Positions 7,655-17,473 of a stretch of DNA of 43,898 nucleotides are shown in pieces. This DNA comes from Bacteroidales bacterium. GTDB taxonomy: Bacteria > Bacteroidota > Bacteroidia > Bacteroidales > Muribaculaceae. The stretch lies in the NCBI GenBank assembly GCA_014800605.1, contig JAAVFS010000066.1:1-43898 (forward strand), read 5' to 3'. The notes under the pieces are model-generated. The model did not search any database, was not told the origin of the DNA, and worked only from the letters and a program-made list of their open reading frames with translations. Numbering within the stretch: position 1 is the stretch's first letter; the number at the start of each line of letters is the position of its first letter. A program made the translations under genes and the position numbers.

Positions 7655-10600
7655 ATGGTAAAGCAAATGAAATCATCTGCCACGGGCATGATTTGTAAGC
7701 TATCGCTGTGGGTCGTGATGGTCTGCGTGGGGGCTTTAGCCTCTTGGGCGCAGGTCACAGGTACCGTAGTCGATACTAATGACGATCCATTACCCGGCGT
7801 ATCTGTGCTCATCAAGGGCTCAAATGCAGGCGTGTCTACCAACATCGATGGTGAATACTCTATCGATGCTGCTCCCGACGCGACCCTCATCTTCCGCTAC
7901 GTCGGCATGGAAGAACAGACTGTCAAAGTTGCCGGCCGCAAAGTCGTCAACGTTGTAATGCAGAACTCTGACGCTACTCTCGACGAAGTCGTTGTAGTAG
8001 GCTACGGTCAGCAGAAACGTGGTACCATCACCGGTGCCGTATCCTCAGTAAGCGGTTCAGAACTTCTGAACGCTCCCACAATGTCAGTCTCCAACCTCGT
8101 TGGCTCTCGCGTAGCAGGTGTGTCATCACTCCAGTCGTCAGGCCAGCCCGGTGCCGATAATGCTACCCTCTACCTCCGCGGTCAGTCAGGCATTATCTAT
8201 GTGATCGACGGCGTGAAGCGTACTTCCGAAGACTTCAACCAGCTCGACCCCAACGACATCGATCAGGTATCTATCCTTAAGGACGCTGCTTCGGTAGCCA
8301 TCTACGGTCTTGATGCCAACGGTGTAATCATCGTCACCACCAAGCGCGGTAACACTAACGAAAAGACCACTATCAAATATACCGGTTCAGTAGGTATCTC
8401 TCAGAACGCCGAAGACCAGGAATGGCTCGACGGCCCCGGCTACGCCTACTGGTTCAACCGCGGTCTCGAAATGGACGGACTCTCTCCCATCTTCACCGAA
8501 GAACATGTCCGCAAGATGCAGCTCGGAATCGACGGATGGGGCAACACCAACTGGTATAAGAAAGTGTTCGGCACCGGCTTCCGCACATCTCACAATGTCA
8601 GCGTAGAAGGCGGTAGCGAAAAGGTTAAATTCTTCGCATCTGTCAGCTACCTCAAGGAAGACGGTAACGTCGACAACTTCTCATTCGACCGCTGGAACGT
8701 ACGCTCCAACCTCGACGCCAACATCGGCTACGGCCTCAAATTCTCTCTCGGCGTATCAGGCCGCATGCAGAAGCAGGACAACCCCTACTACTCTGCAAAC
8801 CCCGATGCCTACGGTAACATCGGCGCACAGATGGTACGCGCACTCCCCTACCTCCCCGAGACAGTAGAATATCAGGGCAAGTCTTACTATGTAGGTAACA
8901 TCTCTAACGGTATGAACTCATCTGTTCTCGCCTCTATCTACGATAGCGGCTACACCCGTTATGACTACAACAACTTCCAGACCACAATGTCACTCCAGTG
9001 GGATACCCCCTTCCTCAAGGGTCTTACCGCTAAGTTCACAGCTGCCTACGATGCCAACTTCAACTTCTCCAAGCAGCTCAACAACCCTGCCAACATCATG
9101 CTCTACAAGAATGGTGCCGCATCATTCGTAGCTCCCGATGTCCTGGAGTATATGCCCTATGTCAACTTCAACAATGGCTACATTGCCCTGAATGAAGGTG
9201 CCTCCAAAAACAGCACTCTCACCACCCTGACAACTCTCGCCTACAACAACAATTTCGGCGACCACCACATCGACGCCCTCTTCCTCGCTGAGACTCGCGA
9301 CTACCGCACCAACAGCCTCGCTGCCTACGGTTACGGTCTCGACTTCATCGAGCTCGACGAGCTTGACAAAATCTCCAACCTCACATTCAAGGGCGAGCAG
9401 AAGAACCCCGCCGTCGGTGGTAACAGCAGTTCTTCTCGCGTAGCCGGCTTCGCTGTTCGCGCCAACTATAACTATGCCGACCGCTACTTCGTAGAGGCTT
9501 CCGTACGTCGCGACGGTAGCTATCTCTTCGGCGGTATGAACAAGCGCTGGGTCAACCTCCCCGGTGTATCTCTCGGCTGGCGTATCGACCGCGAAGACTT
9601 CTTCACTGCCGATTTCGTCCAGATGCTTAAGATCCGCGCAGGCTTCGGTCAGACCGCTACCTCAGGCATCAGCCCCTTCCAGTGGCGTAACACAATGGGC
9701 CTCAACAAGAATGGAGTCGTTCTCGGCGGCGCTTCTCAGCCCTACATCTCAGCCTCAGTACTTGGCAACCCCCATCTGACATGGTCTAAGTGCGACAACT
9801 ACAACGTAGGTTTCGATGCTACTCTCTGGAATGGCCTCCTCGGCGCCGAGTTTGACGTATTCTACAAATACGCCTATGACCAGCTCACCGGCGCTACCGG
9901 ATCATATCCCCCCTCAATGGGTGGCTACTACTACTCAGCTGCCAACCTCAACAAGACCGACTACCGCGGTTTCGACGTGACACTTACTCACAACAACAAG
10001 GTAGGCGACTTCAGCTATGGCGTCAAGCTCATCTGGTCATACGCCTACGGCCGATACCTCTATGTAGCATCTGACTCTGACAATGACCCCGACTATCAGC
10101 GCCTGACCGGCAAGCAGGTAGGCTCTAAGCTCGGCTTCATCTCCAACGGCCTCTTCCAGACTCAGGAAGAAATCGACAACGCTCCCTATCCCGAAATCTC
10201 CAACACCCGCGGCGTACTGCTCGGCAACATCAAGTATATCGACCGCAACGGCGACGGTAAGATCACCTACGACGGCGATATGGGCTATGTAGGCAAATCA
10301 AGCATGCCTACCCACTCAGGCTCGCTCAACCTCTTCGGCCAGTGGAAAGGCTTCGACTTCGACCTCCTCTTCTCTTGGGGTCTCGGCCACGAAGTAGCTC
10401 TGACCGGTGTCTACACAGCTACCGGTTCTGAAGGCTACATGGACCACACCTCTTACACTCTTCCCTTCAAGTGGTATGGTAACTCTCCCGTCTACCTCGT
10501 AGAGAACTCTTGGACTCCTGAGAATCCCAACTCAGTCTTCCCCCGTCTGTGTGCTACTCCCCAGAACAACAACGACGCTTACGCATCTACATTCTGGTAT

Positions 10601-10831
10601 AAGAACGGCGACTACCTCCGTATGAAGTCAGCCCAGATTGGCTATACCATCCCCCAGAAACTCATCCAGAAGGCCGGCATCACTCGCCTCCGTATCTTCG
10701 CCGAGGGTTACAACCTCTTCACCGTCAGCGGCCTCTCCAACTACAACATCGACCCCGAAGCTCCCGCTGTTAACAACGGTTACTACCCCCAGCAGCGTAA
10801 GTTCTCGTTCGGTATCAACCTTTCATTCTAA
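7655..10831 (+). CDS. SusC/RagA family TonB-linked outer-membrane protein
   Basis: 1058 aa; carboxypeptidase-regulatory-like N-domain VTGTVVDTNDDPLPGVSVLIKG, TLDEVVVVGYGQQKRGTITGAV plug, C-terminal beta-barrel ending FSFGINLSF. Confidence 0.95.
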   Translation: MVKQMKSSATGMICKLSLWVVMVCVGALASWAQVTGTVVDTNDDPLPGVSVLIKGSNAGVSTNIDGEYSIDAAPDATLIFRYVGMEEQTVKVAGRKVVNVVMQNSDATLDEVVVVGYGQQKRGTITGAVSSVSGSELLNAPTMSVSNLVGSRVAGVSSLQSSGQPGADNATLYLRGQSGIIYVIDGVKRTSEDFNQLDPNDIDQVSILKDAASVAIYGLDANGVIIVTTKRGNTNEKTTIKYTGSVGISQNAEDQEWLDGPGYAYWFNRGLEMDGLSPIFTEEHVRKMQLGIDGWGNTNWYKKVFGTGFRTSHNVSVEGGSEKVKFFASVSYLKEDGNVDNFSFDRWNVRSNLDANIGYGLKFSLGVSGRMQKQDNPYYSANPDAYGNIGAQMVRALPYLPETVEYQGKSYYVGNISNGMNSSVLASIYDSGYTRYDYNNFQTTMSLQWDTPFLKGLTAKFTAAYDANFNFSKQLNNPANIMLYKNGAASFVAPDVLEYMPYVNFNNGYIALNEGASKNSTLTTLTTLAYNNNFGDHHIDALFLAETRDYRTNSLAAYGYGLDFIELDELDKISNLTFKGEQKNPAVGGNSSSSRVAGFAVRANYNYADRYFVEASVRRDGSYLFGGMNKRWVNLPGVSLGWRIDREDFFTADFVQMLKIRAGFGQTATSGISPFQWRNTMGLNKNGVVLGGASQPYISASVLGNPHLTWSKCDNYNVGFDATLWNGLLGAEFDVFYKYAYDQLTGATGSYPPSMGGYYYSAANLNKTDYRGFDVTLTHNNKVGDFSYGVKLIWSYAYGRYLYVASDSDNDPDYQRLTGKQVGSKLGFISNGLFQTQEEIDNAPYPEISNTRGVLLGNIKYIDRNGDGKITYDGDMGYVGKSSMPTHSGSLNLFGQWKGFDFDLLFSWGLGHEVALTGVYTATGSEGYMDHTSYTLPFKWYGNSPVYLVENSWTPENPNSVFPRLCATPQNNNDAYASTFWYKNGDYLRMKSAQIGYTIPQKLIQKAGITRLRIFAEGYNLFTVSGLSNYNIDPEAPAVNNGYYPQQRKFSFGINLSF

Positions 10832-10845
10832 TCGCATTTCCTAAT

Positions 10846-12465
10846 ATGAAAAAAATAACTAAATATCTATCAGCCGCCCTGCTGACCCTCTCGCTGGCTT
10901 CATGCAACGACTGGCTTAACGATGTTGACAATAAGTCATCGGTCGACGACGTCACCGTATTCAATACGGCTGAGACCATCGACCTCTATGTCAACGGCTT
11001 CTACACATGGCTCAACTCCTACGGCCAGTTTGGCGAGCGTCAGTTCTCAGGTTCTTGGACCGAGGCAATGACTGAAATCTTCAAATATTCAGGCTCTAAC
11101 CAGACTGCACGCGGCGGCCAGCCCAACATCTACTCACAGCTCGCTATACCCATGTCGCCCGGCGGCAACCTCTATGGCGTGTGGGATAATGCCTACTCTT
11201 GCATCCGCCGTATCAACCAGTTCCTCGAACTCGAGAATACCTATGCCACCTCCTACACCGCTCAGCAGCGTGCACAGTGGCAGGCACAGGCTCGCTTCTT
11301 CCGCGCATTCATGTATTTCCAGCTCGCTCGCCGTCATGGTGGCGTAATCCTCTACACAGAGCTCCCCACCGGCCCCAATAAGGCTCGCTCTACTGCCGAT
11401 GAGACATGGGATCTGATCGCCGAAGACCTCGACTTCTGTATCGCCAACCTCCCCGAGACCTGGACAGGCGCTAATGTTGGACGCACCACCAAGTATGCTG
11501 CCGCTGCCCTCAAGTCACGCGCCATGCTCTATGCAGAACGCTGGCAGGACGCAAGCGACGCTGCCGACCTCGTGATCAAGTCAGGCAAATACGCTCTCGT
11601 AGCTAACTACGCACAGGCATGGAAAGGCGACAACTCAGAGTCAATCCTCCAGTTCAGCTACAACCGCACACTTGGCCCCAACACCCAGTTTGATGCCAAC
11701 TACGCTCCCTCTACCGACAAGTCTACCGCATCCTGCGGACCGGCTCCCACACAGGAGCTCGTAGAAAGCTACGAGAAGAAGGACGGCACAAAGATGGACT
11801 GGACCCCCTGGCACGGCACAACTCAGACCCCTCCCCCCTACGATCAGCTCGAGCCCCGCTTCGCCGCTACCGTGATCTATCCCGGATCAATGTGGAAAGG
11901 TCTGAAGATGGACTGCTCCATACAGGGCCCCAACGGCTACTTCTTCGCCTATGGCACACAGGCTCTCTCAGAGGGTAACACCTGCTCAGGCTACTTCCTC
12001 CGCAAACTCCTCGACGAGTCTAACACCGACGTCGTAACTCAGCGAAGCATCCAGCCCTGGGTTGAGCTCCGATATGCTGAAGTACTCCTCAACAAGGCTG
12101 AGGCTGCATTCCGTCTTGGCAACATCGCAGATGCTCAGAATGCTATGAACCAGGTGCGCGCTCGTGTAGGTCTTCCCGCCAAGACCTCTACCGGCGACCA
12201 GTTCTGGGCCGACTATCGCAACGAGCGCAAGCTTGAGCTCGCTTTCGAAGGCCACCTCTTCTGGGACATGAACCGCTGGCGTCTCTGCCACATCGAGTAT
12301 AACAACTACCGCCGTCACGGTATGAAAGTCGACAACGGCTCTTACGAATACGTTGCTATCGACAATCAGAACCAGATGTTCGATCCTAAGTGTTACGTTC
12401 TCCCCATCCCTCAGGAAGAGCTCAACAATAACAATCTGATCGTACAGTATCCCGAGTGGCTCTAA
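10846..12465 (+). CDS. RagB/SusD family nutrient-uptake outer-membrane lipoprotein
   Basis: 539 aa; lipobox LASCNDWLN; ARFFRAFMYFQLARRHGGVIL; C-terminal NERKLELAFEGHLFWDMNRWR. Confidence 0.95.
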   Translation: MKKITKYLSAALLTLSLASCNDWLNDVDNKSSVDDVTVFNTAETIDLYVNGFYTWLNSYGQFGERQFSGSWTEAMTEIFKYSGSNQTARGGQPNIYSQLAIPMSPGGNLYGVWDNAYSCIRRINQFLELENTYATSYTAQQRAQWQAQARFFRAFMYFQLARRHGGVILYTELPTGPNKARSTADETWDLIAEDLDFCIANLPETWTGANVGRTTKYAAAALKSRAMLYAERWQDASDAADLVIKSGKYALVANYAQAWKGDNSESILQFSYNRTLGPNTQFDANYAPSTDKSTASCGPAPTQELVESYEKKDGTKMDWTPWHGTTQTPPPYDQLEPRFAATVIYPGSMWKGLKMDCSIQGPNGYFFAYGTQALSEGNTCSGYFLRKLLDESNTDVVTQRSIQPWVELRYAEVLLNKAEAAFRLGNIADAQNAMNQVRARVGLPAKTSTGDQFWADYRNERKLELAFEGHLFWDMNRWRLCHIEYNNYRRHGMKVDNGSYEYVAIDNQNQMFDPKCYVLPIPQEELNNNNLIVQYPEWL

Positions 12466-12502
12466 GCGAATTTCATCAACAAATCTGAATATGTACTAAA
12501 AA

Positions 12503-12579
12503 TCGTAAAATAGTGGGTTTGCTACACAATAGGCCCATATAGGTGTCGTTATTAAGTAGCAAACACACTTGATTTACGA
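12503..12579. promoter_or_regulatory. Intra-operonic hairpin between susD and the downstream lipoprotein gene
   Basis: Nested arms tcgtaaa/tttacga (12503-12509/12573-12579), agtg/cact, gtttgctac/gtagcaaac (12517-12525/12556-12564). Confidence 0.55.
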
Positions 12580-12623
12580 AACACACTACTAATCATTAGA
12601 CATATTCTTAATCAACCAAAGCA

Positions 12624-14393
12624 ATGAAAACCAAGATTTTATCATTAGCATCCGCAGTCGCACTCCTCCTCGGCGTGTCAGCCTGTCAGGATCCACACGA
12701 ATTCTCGCCTACAAAGTATGACGAGCATTTCGACTCGATGACCGCATCTTTCCCCGATGACGATCGCGACGAGAATAAATTCTTAGCCGAATTTGACTAT
12801 GACAATCATATCGTCACAATCGTTGTCCCCTACACCTATCCCAACAATTCGGATAGCTACCTTGAGATGGCCGACCTCACCAACATGAAAGTGCAGTGCA
12901 ACCTTAAGAAAGGCCTCACCCTCGAGCCCGCACTCACTAACATCGACCTCACCAAGGACACCTATGTTACCATCACCGATGGCTACGGCGTCAAGACCCC
13001 CTACACCATCCGTGGCGAAATCCGCAAGAGCAACGCCTGCGACATTCTCGACTTCAACATCCCCGAATTAGGTGTTCCCGGCGTTATCAGCCTCGAAAAT
13101 CACACCGTATCGCTCGTGACTGTCGACGAGATCGGCGAGCAGCTCGCTGAGATTGACCTCAGCTTCGGCGCGACCATGTCACCCGACCCCCGCGTTGAGC
13201 CCGTCAACTGGGACAATGAGCCCGTCATCACCGTAATCGCTCAGGATGGCACTACCAAAGTAGACTACACCTTCATCAAGGCCAACCCCGAAAAGCTTGC
13301 ATTCGGTCTCCGCGCCGGCAGCGAAAAGATCCTCTGGACTAAAAAGCAGAGCGAGCTCGGTATCCAGGTCTACTCCAACGCTGAAATGGAAGCCGGCGAC
13401 CTGCGCTTCAACGGCTCAGCAGGTCTCGCCGTAATCGATGGCAATCTAATCCTCAACGATGCAGGCACCAACAAGGCCTACGTCATGAACATGAAGAGCG
13501 GCAACCTCATCTCTACCATCGACCTCTCAGCCCTCGGCACCAACAGCGTAGGCTTGGGCAACAACCACCGAATGACCTATGACAAACATGGCAACCTCCT
13601 CTTCTCTGTCTTCCCCGGCTTCAACGGCAACAAGCTCCAGCTCTGGAAGATGAAAGGCCTCGACGGCCAGCTCGTCAAGATCGCTGAATATGCTAACGGC
13701 GCAGCTGTCGGCAACAGCATCTCAGTAATAGGCGACCTCGATGGCGACGCTATCATCACCTCAGGCACCAACGGAACTCTCCAGTTCTACCGCTGGATTG
13801 TCAAAGGCGGTCAGATCCAGAGCCAGACTCCCGAGATCATCGTTCCAGGTGGATATGCAGCAGGTAGCTGCTGGGGCAACATGGACATCATCTACACCGA
13901 TGGCTCTAATCCCAACAGCAACTACTTCACAATGGGCTACATGGCTCACAACCCCGTTCCTGAAAATGCTAACGGCGCTGACAACCGCACCTGCCAACTC
14001 CTCAACGGATCAAACAACGAGGTAATAAGCCAGGGCGTATGCATCACCTCCAACTCTGTTGAAAATGCTGTCGACTACATCGAATTCAACAACTCGAAGT
14101 ATTTCATCCACAACGTAATGAATACTCTCGGCTATGGCCACGGCGCTTCTCTGTTCATGTACGACGTGACAGCACGAAACCTCGAAACCATTGCAGTCGA
14201 CTTCAACAGCGGTGAGACCATCAACTTCAAAGACCAGTTCGGAGCAGCAGCTGCCAACGGTACACACGACCGTGCTGCCAACGGTAGCGACGTATGCTTC
14301 CACGCTTCTGAGGATGGCTACTACCTCTACATCTTCTTCGAATTCCGCAACGGATATGTAGGCTGCGTCCGCACCGACTGCATCGACATGTAA
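12624..14393 (+). CDS. DUF5018-like surface lipoprotein (putative glycan-binding)
   Basis: 589 aa; lipobox LLGVSACQD; Ig-like N-terminal half and repetitive, possibly propeller-like C-terminal half; placed directly after SusCD. Confidence 0.75.
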   Translation: MKTKILSLASAVALLLGVSACQDPHEFSPTKYDEHFDSMTASFPDDDRDENKFLAEFDYDNHIVTIVVPYTYPNNSDSYLEMADLTNMKVQCNLKKGLTLEPALTNIDLTKDTYVTITDGYGVKTPYTIRGEIRKSNACDILDFNIPELGVPGVISLENHTVSLVTVDEIGEQLAEIDLSFGATMSPDPRVEPVNWDNEPVITVIAQDGTTKVDYTFIKANPEKLAFGLRAGSEKILWTKKQSELGIQVYSNAEMEAGDLRFNGSAGLAVIDGNLILNDAGTNKAYVMNMKSGNLISTIDLSALGTNSVGLGNNHRMTYDKHGNLLFSVFPGFNGNKLQLWKMKGLDGQLVKIAEYANGAAVGNSISVIGDLDGDAIITSGTNGTLQFYRWIVKGGQIQSQTPEIIVPGGYAAGSCWGNMDIIYTDGSNPNSNYFTMGYMAHNPVPENANGADNRTCQLLNGSNNEVISQGVCITSNSVENAVDYIEFNNSKYFIHNVMNTLGYGHGASLFMYDVTARNLETIAVDFNSGETINFKDQFGAAAANGTHDRAANGSDVCFHASEDGYYLYIFFEFRNGYVGCVRTDCIDM

Positions 14394-14418
14394 ACAATCA
14401 TTATCTCTGATTTACGCA

Positions 14419-15852
14419 ATGAACATTTCTAAAATACTGAAGCTTAATCTCGCCGCCATCGCGGCGGCGGGATTATTCTCCCTCTCATCCTGCTCGGACG
14501 ATTCCGACGGATTCAAGCTCTGGGGCGATGCCGAAACCAACGTTCCAGTCCTCAAGCCCCGCTACATCTGGGTTGACGCAGCTTCCAACTTCGTCGACTT
14601 CGCCAATAGCCAGGACAACATCAAGCGCGACCTCACCCTCGCCAAGGAGTCAGGATTTACCGACATCGTAGTCGACGTACGCACTACCAGCGGCAACATC
14701 CTATTCAAGTCCGACCTTGCCCCCCAGGTGACAGCCGTATACACTTGGGCATATCTGGACGAGAACGGCGAACGCAACACACGCAAGCGCACTGTATATC
14801 GCACAGCCAACTTTGACTATCTCCAGACATTCATCGAAGAAGGTCACAAGCTCGGACTCAAGATCCACGCCGGATTCAACACCATGACCGGTGGGCACGC
14901 CGAAGCCGGACCGGAAGGCTCCCCCACAGGCGTGCTCTTCACCGACCCCGCCAAAAAGGAGTGGGCTACCTGGGGCTGGAACAACGGCCAGCCTAAGACC
15001 GTCATGGAGCTCAGCCAGGCAGAAAAATTCTTCAACCCCGGTCACCCCGAAGTTCAGGAATACATCTGCGACCTCCTCAGAGACCTCGCCAAGTACGACC
15101 TCGATGGTATCGTACTCGACCGTGGCCGCTACAACGACCTCTACAGCGACTTCTCTCCTCTGAGCCAGAAGCAGTTTGAGGAATATATCGGCGTGAAACT
15201 CGCCAAGTTCCCCGGCGACATCCTCCCCAAAGGCTCTCAGGCAGCCACTCTCGGCAAGGAATACGGCCCATACACCACCAAGTGGCTCGAATTCCGCGCC
15301 AAGACCATCCACGACTTCATGGCCAAGGCTCGCGATGCTGTCAAGGGCGTTAACCCCAACATCACCTTCGGCGTATATGTTGGCGGCTGGTACAACAGCT
15401 ACTACAACACCGGTGTCAACTGGGCATCAAAGAAATTTGACCCCTCTAAGACCCTCGCATGGGCATCCACCGGCTATAAGAAATATGGCTATGCCGACCT
15501 GATGGACCAGATCCTCATCGGCGCCTACGCTAACCCGACCGCTGTCAACGGCACAACAGAATGGACAATGCAGGGATTCTGCAGCCAGGCTAAAATGAAG
15601 ATCGGCGACGCTTGTCCCCTCGTGATCGGTGGTCCCGATGTCGACTGGCGCTGGGAAGGCTCAAGCGCTCAGTATAGCAAGGACCAGATTCTTAACGCCA
15701 TCAAGAACTCCGTAGTTGCTTGCGCATCCGCTTGCGACGGCTACTTCCTCTTCGACATGATCCACCTCAAGATCGACCCCGAGAAGTGGGATGCAATAGC
15801 TGAAGGCAACAACGGCTACGTCAAGGACTGGGAGGATACCTACGGAAAATAA
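14419..15852 (+). CDS. GHL10/DUF187-like family 10 glycosylhydrolase-like lipoprotein
   Basis: 477 aa; LSSCSDDSD lipobox; KPRYIWVDA...IKRDLTLAKESGFTDIVVDVRTTSG, HPEVQEYICDLLRDLAKYDLDGIVLDRGRY. Confidence 0.8.
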   Translation: MNISKILKLNLAAIAAAGLFSLSSCSDDSDGFKLWGDAETNVPVLKPRYIWVDAASNFVDFANSQDNIKRDLTLAKESGFTDIVVDVRTTSGNILFKSDLAPQVTAVYTWAYLDENGERNTRKRTVYRTANFDYLQTFIEEGHKLGLKIHAGFNTMTGGHAEAGPEGSPTGVLFTDPAKKEWATWGWNNGQPKTVMELSQAEKFFNPGHPEVQEYICDLLRDLAKYDLDGIVLDRGRYNDLYSDFSPLSQKQFEEYIGVKLAKFPGDILPKGSQAATLGKEYGPYTTKWLEFRAKTIHDFMAKARDAVKGVNPNITFGVYVGGWYNSYYNTGVNWASKKFDPSKTLAWASTGYKKYGYADLMDQILIGAYANPTAVNGTTEWTMQGFCSQAKMKIGDACPLVIGGPDVDWRWEGSSAQYSKDQILNAIKNSVVACASACDGYFLFDMIHLKIDPEKWDAIAEGNNGYVKDWEDTYGK

Positions 15853-15889
15853 ACCCAATTACATCCTTCTTACTATCTAATTACCACAC

Positions 15890-15927
15890 ATCCGCCTGCG
15901 GCCTAACCCCGCAGGCGGATTTTTTTT
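15890..15927 (+). terminator. Rho-independent terminator
   Basis: atccgcctgcgg-cctaacc-ccgcaggcggat followed by a T8 run. Confidence 0.85.
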
Positions 15928-16022
15928 GTCCCTTGACGTGCCTGACTTTTGAAAAAATTTTAGTAAATTCGGCCTCAAATTATATCATCTTATATTAATT
16001 CAAAATTACCAATCATCTCATC

Positions 16023-17462
16023 ATGAAAAAATACATCCTCGCTGCGCTCGCACTAGCCTCAGCTATGGGCATCACCGCCTCAGCTCGCACCCTGATCGGT
16101 CGTGTCAACTCCCCCGACGGCCCCCTCACCGGAGTCACCGTATCCGATGGCTTCACCTGCACTCTGACCGACGATGCCGGACAGTTTGTCATCGACGCTG
16201 ACCCCGACGCCAACTTCGTCTACGTCTCCACCCCCGCAGGCTATCTGCCACCCGTCGACTCCCTCTGCCACCCCCACTTCTATATCCCCGTCACCGAGGA
16301 GACCGAAATCTACGAATTCAATCTCCTGAAAAATCCGCGCGACGACCGCCATCACGCCTTCATGACTCAGGCCGACATCCAGGTCGTAGCCGAAGAGGAG
16401 CTGGTCGAATATGACCGCCAGGTTGCCGATGCCCGAGAGTATATGAGTTCCCTGGGCGACCTCGACATCTTCGCACTCGACTGCGGCGACATCGTAGGCG
16501 ACCACCCCGAGCTCTATCCCTCAAGTCTCCGCCACAGAGCAGCCCTCGGATTCCCCGTCTACTACGTGATGGGCAACCACGACATGGAGTACACCGGTCG
16601 CACCCACGAGACCTCGCGCCACCGCTTCGAGCGCAACATCGGCCCCAGCAACTACTCATTCAACCGCGGCGACGTACATTACGTCGCTGTCGACAACTGC
16701 TTCTATATCGGCCGCGACTACTTCTACATGGGCTACCTTGACGAGCGCACCCTCCGCTGGCTCGAGCAGGATCTCGCCAATGTCCCCGAAGGCTCTACTG
16801 TAGTGATGTTCATGCACATCCCCTTGAAAAACGAGGCAGGCACACAACCCTTCCGCTACGACGGCAAGTCCGTTTCGCAGGAGACCGTCAACGCCAACGC
16901 CCTCATCTCGCTACTCCAGCCCTACAACGTCCACATGATCACCGGCCACCAGCACTGGAACAACAACGTCGAGCATGCCGACAACCTCTATGAGCACAAC
17001 ACAGCTGCTGCTTGCGGCCTCTGGTGGCAGACACCCGTATGCGAGGACGGCACCCCCCGCGGCTATGGCGTCTACAATGTCAACGGCTCCGACATCGACT
17101 GGCTCTTCAAGTCGACCGGCTTCCCCGCCGACCATCAGATGCGCGTCTACCTCCCCGGCGCCACCAAGGCTGCTCCCGAAAGCGTCGTAGCCAACATCTG
17201 GAATGCCGACTCAGCCTGGAAAGTAGAGTGGCTTGAAGATGGCAAGGTCATGGGCGAAATGGAACGCTTCACCGCCACCGACCCCCTGACACTCTCGATG
17301 ATCGCCGACCGCTCCAAACTCAAATACCCTTGGACAGCCGCATCTCCCACCAACCACATGTACAAGGCTACACCCGTCAACCCCGACGCCAAGATCAGCG
17401 TACGCGCCACCGACCGCTTCGGTCGCGTCTTCCAGGCTGACGCTCAGGCTATCACAGAATAA
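16023..17462 (+). CDS. Calcineurin-like metallophosphoesterase with N- and C-terminal accessory domains
   Basis: 479 aa; signal peptide; LDCGDIVGDHPELY, YYVMGNHDMEY, MFMHIPL, ITGHQHWNNN metallophosphoesterase motifs. Confidence 0.88.
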   Translation: MKKYILAALALASAMGITASARTLIGRVNSPDGPLTGVTVSDGFTCTLTDDAGQFVIDADPDANFVYVSTPAGYLPPVDSLCHPHFYIPVTEETEIYEFNLLKNPRDDRHHAFMTQADIQVVAEEELVEYDRQVADAREYMSSLGDLDIFALDCGDIVGDHPELYPSSLRHRAALGFPVYYVMGNHDMEYTGRTHETSRHRFERNIGPSNYSFNRGDVHYVAVDNCFYIGRDYFYMGYLDERTLRWLEQDLANVPEGSTVVMFMHIPLKNEAGTQPFRYDGKSVSQETVNANALISLLQPYNVHMITGHQHWNNNVEHADNLYEHNTAAACGLWWQTPVCEDGTPRGYGVYNVNGSDIDWLFKSTGFPADHQMRVYLPGATKAAPESVVANIWNADSAWKVEWLEDGKVMGEMERFTATDPLTLSMIADRSKLKYPWTAASPTNHMYKATPVNPDAKISVRATDRFGRVFQADAQAITE

Positions 17463-17473
17463 CAATCCCCGCC

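Noticed and set aside
14701-15312. 203-aa minus-strand ORF inside the GHL10-like gene
   Set aside because: Composition artefact opposite a well-supported CDS.
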